Positions 12,169 to 22,512 of a stretch of 64,000 nucleotides of DNA are shown here, one piece after another. This DNA comes from Pseudogymnoascus destructans (lineage: Eukaryota; Ascomycota; Leotiomycetes; Thelebolales; Thelebolaceae), in NCBI RefSeq assembly GCF_001641265.1, contig NW_020167520.1, positions 434,001 to 498,000 on the forward strand, written 5' to 3'. Position numbers and translations under genes: made by a program. Position 1 is the stretch's first letter. The number at the start of each line of letters is the position of its first letter. The notes under the pieces are model-generated. The model searched no databases, was not told where the DNA came from, and saw nothing but the letters and a program-made list of their open reading frames with translations.

Positions 12169-15100
12169 ATGCCGTCACTTTCGACAGGCAACCGTCGCCG
12201 GCGGGTGCCTGATCCCGAAAGTAGCGATGAAGGGGACGATTCTCCTGCGTCGACTGACCCCAGAGTGTCTGGCGCATCGAAACGCGCGAGGACAGGGCAA
12301 GATACTTCACAACTTTCCGACGACGACCTGGATCAAAGTGCAATGAATGGCATAGCTCTCCGTCAGAACGGAAAGGGCCATAGCCAAGACGGATTTCAGC
12401 CTGGCGCCATCACGAGAGTCAAGGTGAACAACTTTGTTACCTACGAAGACGCCGTTTTCAACCCAGGGCCGAATCTCAATATGGTTATTGGACCGAACGG
12501 CACAGGCAAGAGCTCACTGGTCTGTGCGATCTGTATCGGCCTTGGGTACGGTGCAGCCAACCTCGGGCGAGCGGCGAAATTCAGCGAATTTGTGAAGCAC
12601 GGCAAGGACCAGGCTACGATTGAAATCGAACTACAAAGAAAACCCGAAGATCGCTCGAACTATATAATCAAAGTCCGCATTACAAGAGAAGGCGATAAAC
12701 GGAAGTGGTGGATCAACGGCTCCGAAGTACCTTTGAAGAATGTACAGCAGTTGGTCAGAGGTCTTGGGATTCAGGTGGACAATCTATGCCAGTTCTTGCC
12801 ACAAGATAGGGTCTCTGAGTTTTCTGGACTTAGCCCAGTAGCCCTCTTACATGAAACCCAAAGAGCTGCAGCGCCGCCTGAGATGCTTACATGGCATGAC
12901 GAACTCAAGGTCTTACGTAAGAATCAGAAGGGCATCCAACTCAATCTCGAAACCGATGAAGAGACTTTGCGCACGCAAGAGGAACGCCAGGAAGGTCTTC
13001 GCGGAGATGTTGAGCGGTTGCAGGAGAGGGCTCAAATACAAGACAGAGTTGCATTACTTGAATCGAGCGTCCCTTTCGTCGACTACAATGTTAAGAGACG
13101 CCATTATATTGAGTGTAGGGAAAGAGCAAGAGAAGCGAAGAATCAAGTCGTAGCTCTAGAGGCAGAATTTGCCCCAACGGTGCAGGCAGTTAATAATAAG
13201 GAGGAGTATTATCGCCGAATCGACGTGGCTGTAAAGGAGCGGAAAAAGGACCTCCTGAATTCAGAGCGTGCGGCAGACAACTTCTTCGCGCAGGTCGAAG
13301 TAGCGAATGAGGGCATCAAGGAGCTAGAGCAGAAGGCCAAATCGGAACGGGATGGAGAGCAGAAACGCAAACAGCAACATGCTGTCATAAAAGAAAAGAT
13401 TGCTGCTTTGGAAGCTCAGTTGAAGAATGAGCCGCCAGCGTTCGATGGGCCGGAATGGAATGCCAAAATTGTAAGTTGCTTATAGATACAGAAGCGAAGC
13501 CAGATCTAACTGTCTTCCATAGAGAGCTGAGGAGCATAAGTGTCGCGAAATCGAAGCTGAACAGCGCCAAGTGACCGAGAAACGCGAGGATCTCGACAGA
13601 CAAGGGCTTGATGTCAAAGCTCGGGTTGGTGAGAAGGAGCGGGAGCTCGCAACCCTAAACTCTCAGCAAGGTAAGAATATTAGCTTGCTCAGAAGTATCT
13701 CCAGAGATGCGGCAACGGCATGGGAATGGATTCAGGCAAATCGCAACAAGTTCGAGAAGGATGTCTTTGGGCCACCGCTCATTGAATGCAGAGTCAAGGA
13801 TCCCCGATATGCCAACGCCATTGAATCTCTCTTCCAAAAGAACGATTTTATGGTCATCACAGCACAAACAAGCGCAGACTTCAAAATATTGGACGAACAT
13901 CTACTGGGAGCCTCTAACCTCAGACTTGCTGATATCAACTTGAGGACCGTATCTAGGAGCCTTGGCCAGGTCCGAAATTCACCTATGCCGACCCACGAGC
14001 TGGAAAAACTTGGCTTGGATGGATGGGCCTTGGATTACGTCGATGGCCCTGAGCCAGTCCTTTCAATGTTGTGTGGCGCCGTGAGGCTAGACAGAATTGC
14101 CGTGGGGCTGAAGGATCTAAACGAGAGCCAGTATAATGCTCTCACGTCGAGTGCAGTAGCAACTTTTGTTACAGGGCGCTCTCATTACAGTGTCCAGCGT
14201 CGCCGAGAATACGGCCCCGGAGCTACATCGACGACCACAAAGTCTATACAGAATGCTCGTTACTGGACCGGCCAGCCTATCGACACCAATGATAAGCATG
14301 AACTCGAAGAAACGCTCAAAGCCTTGCGGGAAAACTTTGGCGTCATGAAGGTTGAATCTGGTGTGCTAAAGGAGAAACTGCGCGCGTTGAGCGAGCAAAG
14401 AAGCACTATCTTGGAAACGATAGTATGTAAAACCTGGCCCTCATGTTACCGAAATTTTACTCATTACATCTAGAAAATCCTCAAGGCAAAGAAGAACGAA
14501 GCGCAATTAATTGCCGGACGATTCCAGGCACTCCCAGGCAAAATAGGTATGACGATCCAACCCCATTCGCTTTGATGTCCCTACTAACGCACTAACAGAG
14601 CGGGAGAAAGAGAACTTCCAGGCAATGAAGCTGGTCAGTGACAACTACCGTGCGCGGATGCGAGAGGTCGAGGCTCAAACCGACGAGCTGGTCCTCAAGA
14701 AAAACACTCTATCAATCGAATACAAAGCCCTCGTTCAAGGCATCCGAACAGCGCATCTCTCCCTCCAAGAAGCCAAATTCCGCCTCATCGAAGCCGCCTC
14801 CGACGTCGAATCCCTCAAAGAGCACTCCTCCGACATCACGCGCCGCGTCCAGCAAGAGCGTCAAAACTACGAGCGCGCAAACGAGGAATACAAAAACGTC
14901 AAGGCGCAAGCCATCGCCGTCCACAACCAGTGCATATCCATCCTTGCCGAGGGGAATAACAAGGAGTACTTCGAGACCATCGATAAGGACCTCACCATCG
15001 AGCAACTGGAGCAGGATATTGACGCCGAGAAGTCCAAGCTCGATTACATCCATGACGGCAATCCGGGCGCCCTCCGCGAATTCGAGTCCCGCCAAGTAAC

Positions 15101-15704
15101 CATCGACCGCCTCACCACGACCATCACATCCGCGCGCGCCGAGCTCACCTCAGTCGACCACTCCATCGCGACGCTGCGCGCACGATGGGAACCCGAGCTC
15201 GACAAGCTCATCGCCTCCATCAGCGCGGCCTTCGCGCACAACTTCGAGCAGATCGGATGTGCGGGCGAAGTCGGCGTTCACAAAGACGAAGACTTCGATC
15301 TCTGGGCCATCGAGATCCGGGTTAAGTTCCGCGAGAACGAGACACTGCAACAGCTAGATCAGCATCGGCAGAGTGGCGGGGAGCGCAGCGTCAGCACGAT
15401 CTTCTACTTGATGGCGCTGCAGAGTTTGGCGAGGAGTCCGTTCAGGGTTGTGGATGAGATTAACCAGGGTATGGATCCGAGGAATGAGAGGATGGTGCAT
15501 GAGCGGATGGTGGATATTGCGTGTCGGGAGCATACGAGCCAGTATTTCTTGATCACGCCGAAGCTGTTGACGGGGCTGAGGTATGATAGGAGGATGAAGG
15601 TGTTGTGTATTGCGAGTGGGGAGCATATGCCGAGGGATCATAGGACGCTGGATATTAGGTCGGTGATTGCGAGTCGGAGGGCTATTATGATGCCGGTGAT
15701 GTGA
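12169..15704 (+). CDS. smc5: SMC5, structural maintenance of chromosomes protein 5
   Basis: Core ATPase of the SMC5/6 complex, which acts in homologous recombination repair and replication-fork stability in the nucleus. Exons 12169-13470, 13523-14422, 14474-14546 and 14599-15704 join in frame to 1126 aa, typical for SMC5. The introns are 51-52 bp. After a polar N-terminal tail, FQPGAITRVKVNNFVTYE introduces the head. Walker A GPNGTGKSS is at 108-116 and the SMC5-like DNLCQFLPQDRV follows. Two long coiled coils flank a hinge at about 510-690. The ABC signature SGGERS is at 1017-1022 and Walker B VVDEINQGMD at about 1042-1051. The start at 12169 was chosen because the upstream in-frame segment is not protein-like. 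No lesion is seen. Confidence 0.95.
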
Positions 15705-16167
15705 GGGGTGGGGGGCAGAATGGATGAACTCAGGGTAGGGTTGGTGCGGGTGGGCATGTGGTTGGCGCTTGGAGTTTGATGTATAGCGATATGATAGATA
15801 CCAGAGTGGTGATTTGCAGCGACCGTCTGGAACATGGAATGTTTTGCTGGCTGGGTATTCGATTTCAGGGGGTTTATCACGAGGCTCTAAGATAATATAA
15901 CGAGGATACGGTTTGTAAACATAGAAGAACGACTCCGAAGAATCAAATGATTTCAATCCCTCCCTTCTTTCGCAGGAAAGCTCCCAATAACCATGTAATC
16001 CCTCTTCCTCAGGCTCTCCCCTTCCCCAATCCACCCACCGTCCCAGCAAGCGAAACGCCCACCCCCCTTTTCCCAAGCCAACCCTCCAACCCCCAACCTC
16101 AGGCCACCCACCCATCTAGCGAACCACCCACCCCCTTATAAACCAACTTAACTCCCTTCCTCCCAGC
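15705..16167. other. intergenic, no gene seen
   Basis: Downstream of SMC5. 15980-16140 is C-rich and Pro/Ser-coding by composition only. No supported feature. Confidence 0.4.
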
Positions 16168-16262
16168 GGCACAGTGGCGCAGTGGTAGTACCACTGTCTG
16201 GACAATCTGGCCAGCGGAGGATAAGGGAAGGTTATGGATTCAACACCCGGTTATGAAAGGAA
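16168..16262 (+). other. tRNA-like (Pol III) head, candidate SINE
   Basis: An A-box-like TGGCGCAGTGG at 16175-16185 sits eight bases into a GGCACAG stem-like start. A B-box-like GGATTCAACACCC is at 16236-16248, and the spacing suits a tRNA promoter. The acceptor and T stems do not pair and no anticodon loop is clean, so it is not a functional tRNA. A tRNA-derived SINE head or tRNA pseudogene is likelier. Confidence 0.35.
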
Positions 16263-16340
16263 AGGAAAGAAATAGAAAGAGTTTGGAAACGAGCGATCAA
16301 CAACACGACAAAAAAGTAAAATCACAAAGTTGATTTTCTC

Positions 16341-16367
16341 CCTCACCAGATATTAAAAGATATCTGA
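16341..16367. repeat. small hairpin
   Basis: CAGATAT and ATATCTG arms around a short A-rich loop, lying downstream of the tRNA-like head. Confidence 0.5.
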
Positions 16368-16427
16368 TGAGTCTTTTGCACTTTTGAGATTCTGAAGTGA
16401 GGTTTTTGACTTACTTTTTGCTCAACA

Positions 16428-16712
16428 TTGTTGTTGAAGTGAACGAGTGTATGGACTTTCCAATATCAACAGCTCAACATCTCAAAACGTCAGCAATTCG
16501 TATCCAAACATAAAACACCCCAGAGCAACATGCAAAAAGGATCTTGTTACCTTGGTGTTTACTACGTGTTGTTATCGAAGCGAACAACAGTACAGCCTTT
16601 CCAACATCAACACCTCAAAAGACATCAAGTCAAACCCCCTCACTACCTCAAAGTTCACATCCAAAGAAAAACAACACAGGAGAAAAACACGCGGAAAGAT
16701 CTTGTTACTATG
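16428..16712. repeat. two imperfect ~140-bp direct repeats
   Basis: Units begin GTTGTTGAAGTGAACGAG (16428) and GTTGTTATCGAAGCGAAC (about 16568). Both continue with CTTTCCAA(T/C)ATCAACA and end near GATCTTGTTAC (about 16550 and 16700). Divergence is roughly 25-30% by eye. Confidence 0.6.
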
Positions 16713-16837
16713 ATCTAGAGGTGTCTTTTGCTGCCAACCACCCACCACCCACGCCGTACACCTATAGGTATATTTCCTCTGTCCCCTACTGCGCCATACC
16801 TACACTCACTCACTCAAGGCCCCTAGGCCGTCTCGCC

Positions 16838-18630
16838 CTACTCTGGTCTGCGGGCTGTGATTACATAGCTATTGTCGTCAGTAGTGCACTCCCCAATACT
16901 TCCACCCACATAACAACCCAGAATGGATAGGGGGGTTGGGGGGGAGAAGAGAAGAGAAAAAAACTCACAAAGGAAACCAAGCATGAATCCCCCTATCCTT
17001 AACCTCCTTCCTAACATTCACCAAAAACACAAGCACCTCCTCCTCCGTCCACCCCAACGCCTTCACAAAAACCCTCATCGTCATAACCTCCATCCCACTC
17101 AACAGATTCTCCATCTCCCACGCCCCGAGGACCTTCATCCGCGTATCCTTTGGCCACGTATTAATGGGCAGCTTAAAAATCTTGAGAGTGATATCCACGA
17201 AACCGCGCTCTTCGAACCAGCCTTTCCAGCGGATCGGGTCGTCGATGGGGGTGCCGAACATGCGGGAAGAGGTGATCAGGTTGGAGGTGAATTGTTCGAG
17301 GGCGCCGCCGGGGGGGACGGTGTTGTCGTCGCTGCCGAGGAGGGCGGTTATGCCTTGGAATTCGACCCAGCCGCCGGGTTTGACGTGGCTGTGGGGGGGG
17401 GGTTAGTTTGTGGATTAGATCAAGATGGGGGAAGGGGTGGGCGGGGTGACTGGGGAAATGGGAAGGGGGGGAGAGGGAGGGAGGGGAGTACGTGTAGCAC
17501 TGGTCTATCAGCTTAGGCCAGTCGCGGATGCAGTAGATTAGGTCGCGGAGGAAGATGAGGTCGAAGCTATTCTTACTCCACATCCAGGGCTCTTCCATAT
17601 CGTCGAGCTCGAAGCGGCAGTTCGGGGGGACCCTGGTGGTGGTGTTAGTACTTGGGGGGTGCAAACGTGGGAACAGGGAGGGGTTACCATTCTGGCTGGG
17701 TGGGTGCGATGTCAACTCCAATGACCTGGGTATGTTAGATTATGGCATCGATATAGTGTGTAGGTGGAACTCACCTCGGCGGATGGATATTCATCAGCGA
17801 CGTCGATACACCAGATTCCTAAACCAATATATAAGCCAAGCCCACCCCAGCATGTAGGGTCTCCTCACCAGTTCCACAACCCAGATCCAGGATCTTCTGC
17901 GGGGAATCCCCAATAGGAGCCAAAAAGCGTTTCTTCTCAATAAGCCCATAGTACTTGGCATGCGACATGTCCAAGCGGTTCAACTCCGTGTCGTCCATCG
18001 GGAGTCCATATTCTGCCAATGGTCAGTCGCTGTTCATTGAATTGGCTAGGGGGAGCATCAGTGCGTTGCGCTGCTTTGCTTACCCTCTTTCCCGTAGACT
18101 GCGTATGTCCTGCCGCCCTCGGCGACCTCGCCGCGCAGCACGGACGATGTTATGGAGGTGAAGGCGCTGCCGCCGGCGGAACTACCTGAATCGAAGGCCT
18201 GACCGCGGCACGTTAGCCATCTATAACTACCCAGCTATACAGCCACCAGAGTGGGGTTGTAGCAGGTCTCTTACCTCATCATCAAAGTCGGCAAGCGCGT
18301 CATTCTGCGACAATGGTTAGCAGCTGCGTGCGGGAAGTGCAGGAGGACGAGGTGAGGCCATGAAACCGCATCGTGTCAAGAGAAGCCAAAGATTCTCTCT
18401 GGTATCGTGTGCGCCTCTTGGCCCTCCACGCAGGCGCTAATGCTCACCTCGTCCACCATGATCTGGTGCTCCTGCTCCTCGACGGGGTGAAGCTGAGCGG
18501 CAGTAGGTTCGGCAGTAGTAGCGGCGGTAGTGGTGGTGGTGGCTACAGGTTCGGCAGTAGCAGCGGTTGTGGCCACAGGAGCGGGCGTGGGAGCCTCGGC
18601 TGCGACGGCTTGCGCCAACTGTTCGTCCAT
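16838..18630 (-). CDS. LaeA-like SAM-dependent methyltransferase
   Basis: Nine exons: 18630-18448, 18304-18275, 18198-18084, 18012-17869, 17818-17775, 17725-17688, 17632-17492, 17388-16969 and 16868-16838. They join without a stop to 381 aa. The N-terminal ~70 residues are an Ala/Thr/Glu-rich disordered tail. Family hallmarks follow: EYGLPMDDTELNRLDMSH (110-127), motif I ILDLGCGTG (150-158), the VIGVD acidic loop (173-177), QPEWVPPN, FDLIFLRDL, and HVKPGGWVEFQ. It ends HAWFPFYVITARRPE. This is the fungal LaeA/TAM methyltransferase-like family. LaeA itself controls secondary metabolism and development with velvet proteins, but most paralogues are uncharacterised, so that role is not claimed. 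Stopping at the TGA near 16966 would lose the conserved tail: that site is a GTGAGT donor, and the 100-bp intron ends in CAATAG. Confidence 0.9.
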
Positions 18631-19044
18631 GGTGTATCTAGGTCGGGGAGAGATATAATGGAGAGAGAGATCTGAAGGAAAGGGAAAGAGGGGGGAGATG
18701 TATAAAAAGAATTCGCTCGGTGTGGGTGAGGGAGTTAGAAGTAGGTCGATCGATGCGAGGGTGGTAGTAGTGGGTGGTGGACGCGTAAGATATACGATTC
18801 GGTCATCGGCGGTAAAATCCGGTACGGCTCGCACCTCCCGTAGGCGGCTAGATGGGATTGAGTTCGGCGGTTATAGGGTGGGATGAACGGGTGAGAGGAG
18901 GGGTTTTGAGGGTTCAAAGAGGGGGTCTTTGTGTGATTGTTGTGGTTTTAGGTGGTTTGTTGTGGGTAGCTAAAGAGAGCTAGACAGAGCTAGAGTAACT
19001 AGTAGTAGGTAGTAGTAGGTAGTAGTAGGTAGTAGTAGCTAGAG
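18631..19044. other. methyltransferase upstream region
   Basis: No gene seen. It probably holds the methyltransferase promoter. An AGTAGTAGGT tandem repeat occupies about 18999-19038. Confidence 0.4.
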
Positions 19045-19130
19045 AAAGTATTCGTACGGGTCTGTGCTTTTTACCACACAAAAAGACACTCATTTACTGC
19101 AATTTTGGCACAGACCCGTACGAATACTTT
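19045..19130. repeat. perfect 23-bp inverted repeat
   Basis: Arms 19045-19067 and 19108-19130 are exact reverse complements (AAAGTATTCGTACGGGTCTG and onward) separated by 40 bp. It could be a cruciform or the ends of a very small inverted-repeat element. No target duplication was found. Confidence 0.9.
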
Positions 19131-19185
19131 TGTCGCCGTACTGTACTAAAGTCAGACGGATGAGGCACGTGGGCGGAGTACAGAG

Positions 19186-19345
19186 GGGTTGTAGGGGGTT
19201 GTAGGGGGTTGTAGGGGGTTGTAGGGGGTTGTAGGGGGTTGTAGGGGGTTGTAGGGGGTTGTAGGGGGTTATAGTGGGTTGTAGTGGGTAAGAGAGGGGT
19301 AAGAGAGGGGTAAGAGAGTGGTAAGAGAGGGGTAAGAGAGGGGTT
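19186..19345. repeat. 10-bp minisatellite GGGGTTGTAG and related units
   Basis: About eight GGGGTTGTAG units pass into GTAAGAGAGGG units to about 19345. This is guanine-rich on the + strand. Confidence 0.9.
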
Positions 19346-19486
19346 CCTAGGGTTATGCCTGATAAAGCTGATATGATATGCATGTTTATTTATGGGTCCG
19401 TATGCGCATGTTAGTGGCTATGAATGCCTGCGATTGGAAGGAACGACTACGGACCACGTGGCCGCTGAAGAATTAATTTACATGCT

Positions 19487-19962
19487 TTAGGTTTAGATGG
19501 GTAAAAGAGTCATATACCATGTAAACTAGTAAAAAAGAATCGCTTACCCTGTGATACTATTTTTTTATTTTTCTACTGTGCAAACCGTAATAGGAAGCCC
19601 CCCCCTATTCGGCCCACTTTCCCCGATCCCCTTCCTCTACCAATTCGACTAACACCATACTGGCTCTGAAAGCTCGAAAGCCATCTTATCGCCTTGCTGA
19701 GTCGCCAGCCGCCGCCCTCATTGTTTCATGGGCTTGAACCTCTTCCTCCTACTCCGTCCTCGCGCTGTAGAACCTGTGGATAGACAGGTCACAACGCCAG
19801 GACATGCCGCCGTCCTCACAATTGAGGACGGCGGCTTCTACGGTTATGGGCTGGGGCGAGCAGGGGCGGAGGCACTATGTGGGGAGGGCGCATGGTATAT
19901 TGTTCTTTTTTGCAATTACATACTAGTTTACATGGTATATGATTCTTTTACCCTTAGGTTTA
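19487..19962. mobile_element. MITE with ~35-bp TIRs and 9-bp flanking repeat
   Basis: GGGTAAAAGAGTCATATACC and onward (19499-19531) is matched, inverted, by 19921-19953. Over ~33 bp only one position differs. The 9-mer TTAGGTTTA abuts the right end (19954-19962) and lies 3 bp outside the left end (19487-19495), like a target-site duplication. A 9-bp duplication with long TIRs is typical of Mutator-like elements. The ~390-bp interior has no coding capacity, so it would be non-autonomous. The superfamily call is inference. Confidence 0.65.
19806..19835. repeat. 13-bp-arm hairpin inside the MITE
   Basis: GCCGCCGTCCTCA and TGAGGACGGCGGC are perfect arms around CAAT. Confidence 0.9.
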
Positions 19963-20212
19963 AACGGTAAGCTCCAATCCAGCCGCTGTTACAAGGGGAA
20001 AGTTCAAGGGTGGGCGTATGGGCAGTGTATGGGTGAGTATATATCGAGTCGTACATGAGTGTGCCATATGAGCCTGCTTGTATTGTATGAGTGATCAAAA
20101 ACTGGGAATGGGCGAGGTGGTGGTTGCAACGACAGGCTGTGACTGCCTCAGACAAGACACGCCCACTGGTGGCTCCTTGATGCATCTCCATGGCAAGATG
20201 GCAAGGCGTCCC

Positions 20213-20282
20213 AAGCCGTCTCATCCGTCCCATACCGTCTCATCCGTCCCATACCATCTCATCCGTCCCATACCGTCTCAAC
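20213..20282. repeat. 19-bp tandem repeat, ~3.5 units
   Basis: Units of CCGTCTCATCCGTCCCATA with one or two substitutions. Confidence 0.9.
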
Positions 20283-20869
20283 CCCCTCTGCCCCACTAGA
20301 AGATTGTGAAATGTCTTCGCGATGGCGAACATGTACATAGTATGTTACGGTGAGTGCGGGATCGGGTTTGCGTGGGATGCAGGGTGGTGGGGGAGAGAGA
20401 TGGGATGCTAGCTGGTTGTTGTACAGGCTGAATTGCTATCGCGCTACGGGATATCGGGATGTGGGTATTTTGATTATGAGAGAGGGGAGTGGGCTGGCCT
20501 GCAGGGACGACATGGGGCGGTAGGGGGGAGAGGGCGGGTGCATCCGGTGGAGCTAGTTAGGGAAGGTTTGGACGCTGATCGGGGGGTGGTTGTGTTTGGC
20601 GGCAAGCTACATTTTTACACGATTGGAGTGATGAAGGATGGCAAAAGGGGAGGACACCAAAACACCAATTTGTGCACAACAGCATAAACTCATGTATCGA
20701 TCACATATAAAATATGAGGCGAGATACACCATCGATTTGCGCGCAGCCCTGTACGTGGCTTTTATAGCCCCCCCACTCACAAAACTTATGAACATAACCT
20801 CCCTATATAATGCTGCCGACTACTATCACTTGCCACCTCCGTTTGGACTTAAGCATCAACCTTAGCACC
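20283..20869. other. no gene seen
   Basis: Unique sequence between a minisatellite and the decayed transposon. There are short frames only and none is recognisable. Confidence 0.4.
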
Positions 20870-22300
20870 TAAAGGATATCCTCTCCCTCTTGTATAGAGA
20901 GACTACCTACCCCCTTGCATTATACGCCTCTTGCGCTTCTTTTCCCTCCCGTTTTCTGTTCATTTGCCGCTTGTAGAGCCTTACCTTCTGCTTTAAGTAG
21001 AATAGCAGAATGCATCATAACCTAAGCTCCTTTAGCAAGCTGGCTTAGTGTGTCATTAATTGAGCTAGGAGAGCTATTCTAATGCTGTATAATGCAGTTC
21101 TTAATGTGCTCTGTTCAAAAGTTAAGCTCCCTTATAGTTTGAGAAGTCTTTAAAGTCTAATTGTTACTCTTAACTATAGGAGGAGTTAGAGTCCTTAAGT
21201 GTAGATTTAAGTAAGAAAGGACATTCTATGGCTCGTACAGAACTAATCCTGTTGCTTAGAACCCACTCTTGATATTCTGCTCTGTAAATGCAGCATTAAA
21301 TGCTTCTTTAAATGTAGAGAGAAACTCAAGCTTTGTGATATGATTTAGCCTGTGCTATACAAAGGTTTTAATCTAAAGCCTCTACAAAAGCTTTAATAGA
21401 GCAAAGCAGCTAACGTCAAGTGGCTAAAGTATGTACGACAAGTGTGGTAGCATATAGAGAGTGGTTATCTTCTGTTCTTGTATGACTGTTTGTATGTTGA
21501 TTAAAGTATTAAATCCACTCATACCTAATTGAATTTAAAGTCCACCCATTCTCACTTAGTGTAATCACCTAATCATGTAGTAATCCCAAGTCCTCGTACT
21601 AAGCAGAGAGGTGGTTCTGCACCTTAAAATTGATAAATGGCAGGAGTGCCTATCTATACGAATTAACACCTTAGATAATTGACACCCATTCCCTATTTCC
21701 TAGCTATGTAGTCTTCAGACAACTCTTTGCTTCTAAGCTTATAACCACCTTTAGTAGCAATAACTCCCATTATAAAGCCTGATTTATCAAAGTTGTAGAT
21801 ATCTTGCTCTAAGATACTATTTTTTTGCAACTTTGTTTTATACAAGGTAAAACCACTCATAAATTATCTTAGGATCTTTACATTTTGCTCGTTTGTAATT
21901 GTACTTCTAGCTAAACTTTGCTTTAGTTCCTATACAACACTTTATAAGGTTAGTAGTCTAGTTTATCCTAATAGGGCCCCTACCTCATTTAGAAAGTAGG
22001 AGATTGGCCATTTCTTACATACCTTATGGCTAGGGTGGAAATCATGTGAATCTAGGTCAAGAATATACTAAACAAGAGCTGACTCTTTGTATAGAGTTAA
22101 TTTTCGTAAGTTGGGGGTAGAGTCACGTTAAGAAGTAATACTCTAAGCATGTCATCTAAGTGTTGCTTTAGGGACATTGTACGACATTATTAATTAGATA
22201 GCTAGAAGTAGAGGTTTTAAGTTGAGTTAGTGTTACTATATGTTGAATTTTGTTAAGTTGACACGTTTCAGTGTTTCGGTACATTACTCGCTTGTATGTG
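20870..22300 (-). mobile_element. decayed pogo-type transposon relic
   Basis: An AT-rich stretch with many stops that aligns by eye, in the same minus orientation, to the intact transposase next door. Examples are CAAAGTTGTAGATATCT (relic about 21789, intact about 23686), ACGTCAAGTGGCT versus ACATCAAGTGGCT (21412 / 23231), and the CTAGGTC(A/G)AG(A/T)ATATACT block (22052 / 23948). The order of blocks is conserved. Differences are dominated by C-to-T and G-to-A changes, as expected from RIP or long 5-methyl-C decay. No terminal repeats are recognisable. Confidence 0.75.
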
Positions 22301-22405
22301 TCACTTACATATGAAATAACGTAGTTTATAAGTAAGTTGCCTACACAAGCTCACTGCTGATTTTTTCTTAGCATCATACAAAATTATAAAATGTCCTAAC
22401 AATTA

Positions 22406-22451
22406 ACGTACATGTATAGCGAAAGCGCCAAACAAGCGGAAAGCGCCAAAA
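22406..22451. repeat. left TIR of pogo element
   Basis: Begins ACGTACATGTATAGCG and has an internal direct repeat. Inverse of 24222-24266. Confidence 0.93.
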
Positions 22452-22512
22452 TTATCTACCCTCACGACAAACATTGCGATAAATCTACCACAACATTAGA
22501 AATCAATTGAAA

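Noticed and set aside
16168..16262. A functional tRNA gene
   Set aside because: A and B boxes are present but acceptor, anticodon and T stems do not pair.
16966..16968. TGA as the end of the methyltransferase
   Set aside because: It overlaps a GTGAGT donor. Splicing to 16868 restores the family's conserved YV-x-RRP-like C-terminus.
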